In this document: positions 1 to 6,090 of the stretch, one piece after another
How positions within the stretch are numbered: the first letter of the stretch is position 1
How the letters are laid out: each line of letters begins with the position of its first letter
Assembly (NCBI GenBank): GCA_038253135.1
Contig: JBBSHJ010000094.1
Span: 1 to 13,143 of the forward strand
DNA from: JBBSHJ01 sp038253135
GTDB lineage: Bacteria; Actinomycetota; Actinomycetes; Mycobacteriales; QHCD01
Direction: 5' to 3'
Length of the DNA: 13,143 nt
Made by a program: the position numbers and the translations under genes
The notes under the pieces: model-generated
Told to the model about the DNA's origin: nothing
The model's database searches: none
The model's input: only the letters and a program-made list of their open reading frames with translations

Positions 1-195
1 GTCTCGCTCACCTTGCTGCTCGTCGGCGGCGTCATCTACACGATCGGCGCCGTCGTCTACGCCACCCGCCGCCCCGACCCGTGGCCGGCGACCTTCGGCT
101 ACCACGAGGTGTTCCACCTGTGCACGATCATCGCCGCGACCTGTCACTACGTGGCGGTCTGGCTCGCGGTCTACGGCGTCCCGGCGATCCACTAG
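1..195 (+). CDS. TrhA/hemolysin III family membrane protein, C-terminal end (partial)
   Basis: The reading frame is open from base 1 and ends with TAG at 193-195, so only the last 64 residues are present and the start lies outside the window. The visible part has a hydrophobic helix (LLLVGGVIYTIGAVVYA), then RRPDPWPATFGYHEVFHL and a last helix containing CHYVAVWLAVYG. The RPDPWP..FGYHEVFH segment is the C-terminal signature of the hemolysin III/YqfA/TrhA branch of the PAQR-like family: seven-helix inner-membrane proteins with a conserved metal-binding-type His pair. Members are often annotated as hemolysins, but membrane homeostasis is the better supported role. The gene converges on the DoxX-like pseudogene. 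An Rv1085c-type neighbour is expected beside the DUF255 gene, which supports the call. Confidence 0.85.
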   Translation, partial: VSLTLLLVGGVIYTIGAVVYATRRPDPWPATFGYHEVFHLCTIIAATCHYVAVWLAVYGVPAIH

Positions 196-698
196 CGCGC
201 TCGCGGGGCGGCACCCGACCGTGGCCGGGCACCGTGCCGCGTGCCCCGATGTGATCGACGGGGCCGCAGCAGTCCCCCGCGACGGGAGATCTCCCGGGCG
301 GCAACGACGAGTCCGCCCGACGCGAGGACGATGTCCTTGAGGATGTATTGCCTCGAGGGTCGGCTTCCCGCCCGGAAAGAGATCGGCCGGGAACAGCACC
401 AGGGGCGAGAGGAAGCCGAGATCGCGACGCCGAGCATCGCCAGGGCGACGCGCAGGAACCGTCCGGTGAGCAGGCTGAGCCCCACGGCGACCTCGAGCAC
501 GGCCGTCACGACGATCGCCGTCTGCCCGGTGATTGTGCCGAAGGTCAGCAGGTCACACGCCCTCGTCACCAGCCCCTCGGCCGGCTGACGCCCGGGAAGA
601 ACCCCGAAGCCGGCGAGGACGACTCCCGGCCGATCCGGCGGACCGGCGGGAGCGCATCGACATGACGACCAGGGTGCTGGCGATCCGCCCCGCCACAT
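192..698 (-). pseudogene. DoxX-like membrane protein pseudogene with several frameshifts
   Basis: Pieces of one family protein appear in alternating frames. One frame gives AEGLVTRACDLLTFGTITG and VVTAVLEVAVGLSLLTGRFL. At about 421 the match moves to another frame, giving LGFLSPLVLFPADLFPGGKP then TLE. At about 355 it returns to the first frame with QYILKDIVLASGGLVVAARE. Together these follow the usual actinobacterial DoxX-like order (FG.LKF.PG.SPAE; LTGR; SPLVLFP..LFPG..PTLE.QY.LKDIVL). The two shifts cancel, which leaves a misleading open frame. A further shift is visible near 583-590 (FPGVS, then PAEGL in another frame), and part of the first helix is missing. The gene lies 55 bp downstream of the DUF255 gene on the same strand. 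The family assignment is fairly secure from motif order; loss of function is inferred. Confidence 0.7.
204..245 (+). terminator. Candidate hairpin terminator between convergent genes
   Basis: The arms GCGGCAC (208-214) and GTGCCGC (234-240) pair perfectly around a loop that contains a second small stem (CCCG/CGGG). The structure lies just after the TAG of the hemolysin III-type gene and could serve both strands. There is no T-run, which is common for actinobacterial stem-only terminators, so this is a weak structural call. Confidence 0.35.
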
Positions 699-753
699 CG
701 GATCGGCGACGCAACCGCGACTACTCCCGGCGTCGTACGCCGAGCGGGGGGCG

Positions 754-2748
754 TCAGCCGAGGGCGGCGCGCAGCGCGGTCACGTCGGTCACCGGCGCGT
801 CGCACACGAAGCCGCGGCACACATAGGCCGCGGGTCTCCCGTCGACCAGCGGCCGGTCGGCCAGCAGCGGGATCCCCGGCGTATCAGGCAGTCCCGCGAT
901 CACCACCGCTCCGGGCGAGATGGTCAGGCGGGCCGCACGCTCCAGCTCGTGGCGCTCCTCGACGGGCCCGACCACGGCTACTTGCAGCGGCCCGGCGAGC
1001 AGGGCCTCGCCGATGGCCGCCGTCCAGCCAGCGGCTTGCGGATATCCCGCAACCAGGGCGGCGGCGCCCGCCACGGCCGCTTCCGCGAGGGTGCGGTGCC
1101 GCGTCGAGCCGGTCAGGGCGGCGTACGTCGTCAACGCGCCGGCCAACGCCGAGATGCCGGCCGGTGTCGGGTTGTCGGTCAGCTCGCGCGGGCGTCGTAC
1201 CAGCCGCTCCGCGTCGTCCGCAGTGTCGAAATACCCGCCGTCACCGGCGGCGAAGTGCTCCATCGCGGTGTCGAGCAGGCCACCGGCTGAGTCCAGCCAG
1301 CGCGGATTGCCGTCGACCTGGTGCAGAGCGAGCAGCCCCTCGGCCAGATTGCCGTAGTCGTCGAGCACTCCGGCGCTGGCGCCGGCAACGCCCGCGCGCG
1401 CTGCCCGCCGCAGCCGACCGTCGACCATGTGCACGGAGAGCACGTGGTCGGCGGCAGCGGCGGCAGAACCGGCGTATTTCGGCTCGTCCAACACGGCAGC
1501 GGTTTCGGCCAGTGCACCGATGGCGAGCCCGTTCCAGGACGTCACAACCTTGTCGTCACGGGCCGGCTGCGGCCGCGCATTCCTGGCTCGCAGCATCCGC
1601 GCCCGGATGGCGTGCCACTTCTCGGCGTCCGGCGGGTCGGCCCGCAGCTGCAGGGTCGATGCGCCGCCCTCGAAGGTGCCTTCCCGGGTCACCGAGAGGC
1701 CGGTCGCGGCCCAGAGGCCATCGTCCTCGCCGAGCAGGTCGGTGAGTTGCTGCGGTGTCCAGACATAGGTCAGTCCCTCGACGCCGTCGGTGTCCGCATC
1801 CAGGGCCGAGGCAAACCCGCCCTCGCCAGTGCGCAGCTCACGCAACAGAAAATCCGCGGTCTCCCGGGCCACGCGTTCGGCGAGCGGTTCCTGGGTCTGC
1901 CGGTGGAGCCGCGCATAGAAACGCAACAGCTGTGCGTTGTCATAGAGCATTTTCTCGAAATGGGGTACGACCCACCCGGCGTCGACGCTGTACCGCGCGA
2001 AACCGCCGGCCAGCTGGTCGTAAATACCGCCTCGTGCCATCGCTTCGGCGGTCTTGGTCACGACGGCAAGCGAGTCAGGGTCCCCGGTGCGCGCGACATA
2101 GCGGAGCAGGAATTCCAGCGCGAGCGGCTGCGGGAACTTCGGAGCCCGCCCGAATCCGCCATTGCGCGCGTCGAAATTCTGCCGCAGCGTGCTCGCGCCG
2201 GCCGCCAGTGCCGCGCCATCAACCGGCTGCGCCGGTGGAAATCCTCGCTCGGCCAGCTGGGCGATCACCGATTGGGCGTGTTCGCTCAGCTCGGTGCGAC
2301 GCTGCTGCCAGGACTCGGTGACGGCGTCGAGCACCTCACGGAACGACGGCATCCCGGAGCCCGCGATCGGCGGGAAATAGGTGCCGCAGAAGAACGGCGC
2401 ACCGTCCGGCGTCATGAAGACCGTCATCGGCCAGCCGCCGCCACCGGTCATCGCCTGGGTCGCTTCCATGTAAACGGCGTCGACGTCCGGCCGCTCCTCC
2501 CGGTCGACCTTGATCGACACGAAGCGCTCGTTCATCAGCGCCGCGATGGCCGGGTCCTCGAACGACTCGTGCGCCATCACATGGCACCAGTGGCACGCGG
2601 CGTACCCGACCGAGAGCAGCACCGGCACGTCCCGCCGCCGCGCCTCGGCGAAGGCCTCCTCCGACCACTCCCACCAGTCGACTGGGTTGTCCTTATGCTG
2701 CAGCAGATACGGGCTTGTCGCGCTTCCGAGACGGTTCACCTGCTCCAT
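754..2748 (-). CDS. DUF255 thioredoxin-domain protein (YyaL/SPATA20-like)
   Basis: A 664-residue protein of normal family length. The N-terminal thioredoxin-like domain (about residues 4-165) has the family opening ATSPYLLQHKDNPVDWWEW, the redox motif C52-H-W-C55 in GYAACHWCH, then KVDREERPDVD and GGGGWPMTVFMTPDG..FFCGTYFPP. The remaining ~480 residues form the alpha/alpha-barrel, glycosidase-like part (for example GGIYDQLAGGFARYSVD, VPHFEKMLYDNA, DDKVVTSWNGLAI). The protein is probably cytoplasmic, as no signal peptide is seen; its substrate is unknown. ATG at 2748 is preferred because GGGG stands just before it and homology begins there; the frame extends upstream to 2841 without homology. 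It is the counterpart of Rv1084 next to the mca block. The promoter region is unusual (repeats and an IS end within 95 bp), and a broken second 5' end lies at 5082-5252. Confidence 0.93.
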   Translation of the reverse strand: MEQVNRLGSATSPYLLQHKDNPVDWWEWSEEAFAEARRRDVPVLLSVGYAACHWCHVMAHESFEDPAIAALMNERFVSIKVDREERPDVDAVYMEATQAMTGGGGWPMTVFMTPDGAPFFCGTYFPPIAGSGMPSFREVLDAVTESWQQRRTELSEHAQSVIAQLAERGFPPAQPVDGAALAAGASTLRQNFDARNGGFGRAPKFPQPLALEFLLRYVARTGDPDSLAVVTKTAEAMARGGIYDQLAGGFARYSVDAGWVVPHFEKMLYDNAQLLRFYARLHRQTQEPLAERVARETADFLLRELRTGEGGFASALDADTDGVEGLTYVWTPQQLTDLLGEDDGLWAATGLSVTREGTFEGGASTLQLRADPPDAEKWHAIRARMLRARNARPQPARDDKVVTSWNGLAIGALAETAAVLDEPKYAGSAAAAADHVLSVHMVDGRLRRAARAGVAGASAGVLDDYGNLAEGLLALHQVDGNPRWLDSAGGLLDTAMEHFAAGDGGYFDTADDAERLVRRPRELTDNPTPAGISALAGALTTYAALTGSTRHRTLAEAAVAGAAALVAGYPQAAGWTAAIGEALLAGPLQVAVVGPVEERHELERAARLTISPGAVVIAGLPDTPGIPLLADRPLVDGRPAAYVCRGFVCDAPVTDVTALRAALG

Positions 2749-2787
2749 GATCCCCGCTGGTCGACGGCGGGGGTACCAGGGTAGTGA

Positions 2788-2832
2788 GTGACACACGAAA
2801 GTGATACCGAAGCGTCCGGTGTGATACACGAA
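2788..2832. repeat. Three short direct repeats upstream of the DUF255 gene
   Basis: GTGACACACGAA (2788-2799), GTGATACCGAA (2801-2811) and GTGATACACGAA (2821-2832) are variants of one 11-12 base unit. They lie 40-84 bp upstream of the DUF255 start, where operators or promoter elements would be. The first and third units start 33 bp apart, about three helical turns. A binding role is inferred. Confidence 0.6.
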
Positions 2833-2838
2833 TCGTGT
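2826..2838. promoter_or_regulatory. 13-bp palindrome, possible operator
   Basis: ACACGA (2826-2831) and TCGTGT (2833-2838) form a perfect dyad around one base. It overlaps the third direct repeat and ends three bases before the left end of the IS remnant. It could be a repressor site for the DUF255 promoter or part of the IS target. No direct evidence separates these. Confidence 0.35.
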
Positions 2839-2841
2839 CAT

Positions 2842-3352
2842 TGAGGTTTTCTCACCAGGGTGACGGATGTGACTGGTGAGGTCGCGGCGTGTCGGTGCGT
2901 GGACGTGCAGTCCTGAGCGTCAAGGGCTGGTTTCGACCAAGAAACTCGCCCAAGGCAGGGCCCCACGTGATCACCTATGGTGCCACCCTCGATGTCGGCT
3001 ATCCCCGAGTGGGTCAGCGACGTCGAACCCGGCTCGACCCACGACATTTCCACGCCCCCCCGCCCTGTACCCGGCCGCCGCGCCAGGACTGCCGACCCTG
3101 ACCGAGAAGGGCTACACCGGCGCCGGCATCGGCATCATGGCCCCACCAAGGGCCCCAACCGGGCCCCCGACAACCGGACCCGCAACCAGCTGATCAGCGC
3201 GGTCCGCGCACCCGCCGAACGCGCCAACTCGCTACTCAAACGCACCTGGAGAGCACTCGAATGCATCACCCTCGACCCATGGCCAATCGGCGCCATCACC
3301 GCCGCCCTCGTCCTAATCCACCTGCACCGACCAACCCGGTGAGAAAACCTCA
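2842..3352 (+). mobile_element. Decayed IS remnant (IS5-type DDE) with terminal inverted repeats
   Basis: The ends are perfect 15-bp inverted repeats: TGAGGTTTTCTCACC at 2842-2856 and its complement at 3338-3352. The match can be extended inward by several bases with one gap (GGGT). The 511-bp element holds only the C-terminal half of a DDE transposase, so an internal deletion removed the N-terminal part. The transposase stop codon TGA (3340-3342) lies inside the right repeat, a common arrangement in compact IS. No matching target duplication is visible in the flanks (…GTGTCAT on the left, GTAACGAG on the right), so either the insertion is old or the flanks have rearranged. Confidence 0.75.
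2977..3342 (+). pseudogene. IS5-family DDE transposase, C-terminal fragment, frameshifted
   Basis: Fragments of one transposase follow in order. IPEWVSDVEPGSTHDIS precedes a C-run near 3053-3060. In the next frame come LYPAAAPGLPTLTEKGYTGA and GIGI (the DKGY-like catalytic region, with E in the usual D place). After a one-base loss near 3136 the first frame returns with PTKGPNRAPDNRTRNQLIS, ERANSLLKRTWRALE and LDPWPIGAITAALVLIHLH. The last block, containing the ERAN.LLK catalytic-Glu region, is typical of actinobacterial IS5-like DDE_Tnp_4 proteins. The two shifts cancel, so a single frame looks open but does not encode the enzyme. The N-terminal DNA-binding half is absent, so the product cannot be active. 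Confidence 0.75.
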
Positions 3353-3394
3353 GTAACGAGTCGTAGCCTCGCCGCCTCCGCATCACCAAGCCGT

Positions 3395-4312
3395 TCATCC
3401 CGCTTCTGTAAGCAGGTCTGCCAGTACATCTTTCGCTTCACTAATCCACTTGGGTTCCTGCCGCTCCCAGCTGTATTGCGCGGATATCACGGCACGCATC
3501 TGTGCCCAGCGCCGAACATGCTCTCGATCAAGACCAGCGGCCTCTGCAAAAACCGCGACACGGCGATGCATGGCGGCCACGAATTCCGCAGTGCCGAGCA
3601 GTGGAATTGCACGATTGATTAATAGGTGATGTATATCAAATGCGCGATCGCCGACCAGACCCTTTGGATCGATGGCTTGCCAACGCTCGCGGCGGCCACG
3701 TAGAACGTTGCCGTAGTGCAAATCGCCATGTATAACTGTTTCCGGTTGCAGTGCCCACAGCTCATCAAATGTTGCGCGCGCCATCTGTGTGACTCTGCGA
3801 GGCGGTTGGTTTTGCTTCCTATTCAAGGCTCGCCATAATACGTCCTGCCAATCTGCCATGATGTCAGTGACGCGGGGGATCCCTGGAGGGGCCGGTACCG
3901 CAAAGCGACGGGCCAGATCACCGGCAACGGCAACAGCCTCGTCAATGTCTGCGACATCCTCCAGGCTCCTCGTCTCGATCCGCTCAAGTAGCATAGCGAC
4001 GCTAGTAGGATCGTGTTCGAACAATCGAACCGCGCCCTGCCCACCCCACGCTCCTAGAGCAATCGGCTCTGCCATGTTAGCTGGATGAGGGAATGATACC
4101 TTTAATACGACGGCTCCGTATCGGCCGGATTGTGCCGAAACAACGATTCCGACCTGGCCGCTAACGGGTTCACCCGTGGGCACACAATCCCAGCGTGCAA
4201 TCAATGCATCGACCTGATCAGGCAATGCGTTGATCCACTCCCGGCCGGACTCGCCCTCGCGCAGAATAGTCGCCTCTCGCAGCGGGGCCGGAACAGTGAC
4301 TGGCGTAACCAT
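3395..4312 (-). CDS. APH(6)/hydroxyurea-type phosphotransferase
   Basis: A 305-residue kinase-fold protein of the streptomycin 6-kinase/hydroxyurea phosphotransferase family (Pfam APH_6_hur), cytoplasmic and ATP-dependent. Visible landmarks are the probable ATP-anchoring lysine in AVVLKVSF (K71), MLLERI before the hinge (residues 107-112), the catalytic loop VIHGDLHYGNVL (D197, N202) and the metal-binding AIDPKG (D215). Family members phosphorylate streptomycin or hydroxyurea, but the real substrate cannot be told here. ATG 4312 is chosen; an in-frame TTG at 4324 directly abuts the GAGG site (4325-4328), whereas the ATG is 12 bases from it. The codon use and base composition are clearly less GC-rich than in the core genes, and the gene lies next to an IS remnant, so horizontal transfer is likely. 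No frameshift is seen. Confidence 0.87.
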   Translation of the reverse strand: MVTPVTVPAPLREATILREGESGREWINALPDQVDALIARWDCVPTGEPVSGQVGIVVSAQSGRYGAVVLKVSFPHPANMAEPIALGAWGGQGAVRLFEHDPTSVAMLLERIETRSLEDVADIDEAVAVAGDLARRFAVPAPPGIPRVTDIMADWQDVLWRALNRKQNQPPRRVTQMARATFDELWALQPETVIHGDLHYGNVLRGRRERWQAIDPKGLVGDRAFDIHHLLINRAIPLLGTAEFVAAMHRRVAVFAEAAGLDREHVRRWAQMRAVISAQYSWERQEPKWISEAKDVLADLLTEAG

Positions 4313-4340
4313 GTAGCACCACAACCTCTATCCGTAATCG

Positions 4341-4369
4341 ATAATGCCAATGTTCTTACCGACTGCCAA
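4341..4369 (-). promoter_or_regulatory. Sigma-70-type promoter of the phosphotransferase gene
   Basis: On the minus strand TTGGCA (4364-4369) is followed after 17 bases by CATTAT (4341-4346), matching the -35/-10 consensus at 5/6 and 4/6 positions with ideal spacing. Transcription would begin near 4334, giving a leader of roughly 20 bases with GAGG before the ATG. It is the most consensus-like promoter I found in the window. Confidence 0.5.
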
Positions 4370-4461
4370 ATTGTTACGCTCAGCGTCACCGCACCGTACC
4401 GCAGGCACAGGCTACGACCACCATATCGGATTCAAGGCGGGCTTGAAGTGGCTTGTCATTG

Positions 4462-4782
4462 TCACATTCTGTCTAGCATGGCGTCATCTATGTCGGACTC
4501 GGCAAGTCTATTCCTCACATTATCGATCGCACCTGCGTTGTCGGCTAGACTCCGAACCATTGAATTGTAGGGGCCCAGACGCTCAAACTTGCCGAACTTC
4601 TAAACCATATCGCTCAGCAATAGTGGTTCGATGAGGTCGGTTAATATCCATCGCATCATGTGGCCTTCGTCCGTACCGGCCGACCGGAGCAACCCCTCAG
4701 CAGCTGCTTCCGTCGGATCGGCGTATCCATCACGAGATGACTGATGCCTACTAATCGGTCCGTTAATAAAGCCAGCGTGTTA
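4462..4782 (-). pseudogene. Low-GC reading frame of unknown family, interrupted by stops
   Basis: I do not recognise this gene. On the minus strand a frame runs from just after TAA (4780-4782). It reads through peptide-like sequence including DPTEAAAEGLLRSAGTDEG and MMRWILTDLIEPLLLSDMV to an amber stop (4600-4602). It then continues in the same frame with KFGKFERLGPYNSM and RNRLAESDIDDAMLDRM to TGA (4462-4464). The amino-acid composition is protein-like on both sides of the amber codon (helical, acidic, no Pro/Arg excess), so this looks like the C-terminal ~106 codons of a foreign gene with a nonsense mutation and no visible start. Base composition matches the neighbouring kinase gene, suggesting they arrived together. 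Confidence 0.4.
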
Positions 4783-4857
4783 CATCCGGTCGATGCACTC
4801 CAGCTGGAACGTGACGTGCTCGGCAAGGACATCAGCGACGCTGCGCGGTAGGCTCAT
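4783..4857 (-). pseudogene. 5' stub (25 codons) of a conserved actinomycete protein of unknown function
   Basis: The peptide MSLPRSVADVLAEHVTFQLE plus CIDRM begins at ATG 4857, with GGAG about eight bases upstream, and stops immediately at TAA (4780-4782). From memory, VADVLAEHV.FE.ECIDRMYLNVY is the conserved start of a several-hundred-residue uncharacterised protein found near mobile DNA in actinomycetes. Here the sequence leaves the family exactly after CIDRM, where YLN would follow, so this is a truncation at a rearrangement joint. The low-GC frame downstream is in the same phase but separated by the stop. The family recognition is from memory. Confidence 0.5.
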
Positions 4858-5081
4858 CACGGGCTCCGGTACGGGCAGGCGGCCGCAAGGCCACTCACTG
4901 CCAACAGCGCAGTCATATACCCGCGACGGCACCACCGTCACGGGGGATCCTGCCCGGCCGGAACCCCACCACCTCAGGCGACCACGGCATGCCTCGTCGG
5001 GCTGTGGGGCGAAGCTCGTTAGACTTACCGTTGCGCATTTTCGAAGCAACGCGTAGGCAGGGCACCCATTTCATGGGGGCA

Positions 5082-5252
5082 CTACGCATCGTGGCACCAG
5101 TGGCGGGCGGCGTACCCGACCGAGAGCAAGACCGGCACGTCCCACCGCCGCGCCTCGGCGAATGCCGCGTCCGACCACGGCCACCAGTCGACGGGGTTGG
5201 ACGCGTGCTGGAGTAGGTAGGGACTGGTCGCGCCCGCGAGTTGGTTCGGCAT
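5082..5252 (-). pseudogene. Truncated second 5' end of a DUF255 thioredoxin-domain gene
   Basis: A 56-codon frame starts MPNQLAGATSPYLLQH, continues through NPVDWWPWSDAAFAEARR and DVPVLLSVGYAARHWCHDA, and ends in TAG (5082-5084). Over the 47 residues from ATSPYLL to HWCH it matches the intact DUF255 protein at 40 positions. The match stops abruptly one residue after HWCH. The first redox cysteine is replaced by Arg (AARHWC instead of AACHWC). TACGGT, a possible -10, lies seven bases before the ATG, so this may be the original promoter and start of the gene. It is cut off 2.3 kb from the intact gene by accessory DNA. Confidence 0.8.
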
Positions 5253-5345
5253 GTCTCGACCGTAGCCGCGGATCGATCGGCCACGGTGGTGCCCGACGGC
5301 CCGTACGCGTGCTGACGGCCTAAGTCGCGGCTCCGACCAACGCGG

Positions 5346-5363
5346 TCCCCCAGCCTCGGGGGA
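5346..5363 (-). terminator. Candidate terminator hairpin after the toxin gene
   Basis: CCCCC (5347-5351) and GGGGG (5358-5362) pair around a six-base loop, with one more T-A pair outside. The hairpin lies about 40 bases past the toxin stop codon on the minus strand, a suitable place to end the vapBC transcript. No T-run follows. Confidence 0.35.
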
Positions 5364-5401
5364 GAACTGGAACCCGGATAGCCGGCGGAAGCCACCCGGC
5401 G

Positions 5402-5782
5402 TCAGATAACGATCAGCGCCAGGGCCGGGTCGACGGCGCGCAGGTGGTCCGGGTCGGAGGTGACGACGGCGGCTCCGTGTCCGCGCGCATGCAGCGCGAC
5501 GTGAACGTCGACCACGTCCGGGTGACCACTCCGGCCGCAGAGCAGCCCGACGGCGCGCGCGGTGGGATCATCCAGTGCCGGCACCGCCGTAACCGGATCG
5601 GCAAGAAGTCGGGCGATGCGGGCTTGCCTCGGTCCGCCGCGCCACGCCTGCGCGACCACACCGGCCGGCACCGCCACCACTGACCGCCGCTCGATCGCTC
5701 TGCGCAAGAGTGCGCGCATCCGCCCGTCGCCTCGTTCCAAGGCGAGCAAAGCGCCGGTGTCGAGGGTCAATCCGCCAGTCAC
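5402..5782 (-). CDS. VapC-type PIN-domain toxin
   Basis: A 126-residue PIN-domain protein, the usual VapC length; such toxins are Mg2+-dependent RNases, often cleaving tRNA or rRNA. The acidic residues appear in order: D8 in LTLDTGALLALERGD, D89 and D92 in HPDVVDVHVA, and D110 in VVTSDPDHL. At the second conserved acidic position there is Gln (Q45 in VVAQAWRGG). I recall the same AQ.WRGG in related actinobacterial PIN proteins, so it need not mean loss of activity. The start is GTG at 5782, overlapping the antitoxin stop in GTGA, which implies translational coupling. The gene is intact and makes the second half of a two-gene operon. Confidence 0.85.
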   Translation of the reverse strand: MTGGLTLDTGALLALERGDGRMRALLRRAIERRSVVAVPAGVVAQAWRGGPRQARIARLLADPVTAVPALDDPTARAVGLLCGRSGHPDVVDVHVALHARGHGAAVVTSDPDHLRAVDPALALIVI

Positions 5783-6006
5783 CGCAGGCCCAGTGCCTTG
5801 TCGGCCCAGGCGTAATCCTCCGGGGCCGGGGGGCCGAGCTCCCGGTCGAGATCGTCAAGGAGCGCGCTCAGAGAGTCCTCCCGCTCCCGCCGGGCGACGG
5901 CTTCGGAGATGAACCCGGAAACGGATGCGGCGCGGCCTTCCTCGACGGCGCGGCGAATGGCATCGACCTGGTCGTCGGGCAGACTCACAGCGATCTTTCT
6001 GGTCAT
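5779..6006 (-). CDS. VapB-type ribbon-helix-helix antitoxin
   Basis: A 75-residue protein beginning MTRKIAVSLPDDQVDAIRRA, a ribbon-helix-helix (CopG/MetJ-like) beta-strand and first helix, followed by GRAASVSGFISEAVARRERE, the second helix. An acidic tail rich in Asp, Leu and Glu (LLDDLDRELGPPAPEDYAW) would wrap the toxin. It should bind the PIN toxin and repress its own promoter. The stop overlaps the toxin start by four bases. No Shine-Dalgarno sequence precedes ATG 6006, and a TAnnnT element lies close upstream, so translation may be leaderless. An inverted repeat overlaps the start (6001-6032). Confidence 0.85.
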   Translation of the reverse strand: MTRKIAVSLPDDQVDAIRRAVEEGRAASVSGFISEAVARREREDSLSALLDDLDRELGPPAPEDYAWADKALGLR

Positions 6007-6032
6007 ACCATGACACTACCATCGGTATGGCC
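6001..6032 (-). promoter_or_regulatory. Inverted repeat/operator at the vapBC start
   Basis: GGTCATACC (6001-6009) and GGTATGGCC (6024-6032) are inverted repeats matching at 8 of 9 positions. They cover the antitoxin ATG and its putative -10 (TAGTGT on the minus strand). This fits autorepression by the ribbon-helix-helix antitoxin, as is general for the family. TACCAT also occurs twice in the region. Confidence 0.5.
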
Positions 6033-6090
6033 AAGGGAATACCGGCACGCCGGTGGATCCGGGCACAGGCCGGGTGCGTAGATACTCGAC

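Noticed and set aside
1321..2784. 487-codon plus-strand open frame opposite the DUF255 gene
   Set aside because: It is antisense to a gene with clear family motifs along its whole length. The translation is Arg/Gly/His-rich with no recognisable motif, as expected for high-GC antisense frames.
2842..3352. Target-site duplication flanking the IS remnant
   Set aside because: The flanks (…GTGTCAT and GTAACGAG) share no convincing direct repeat of 2-9 bases.
4130..4570. Plus-strand frame in the low-GC patch as a possible gene
   Set aside because: It runs antisense over the kinase start and its promoter, and the translation has no coherent family features.
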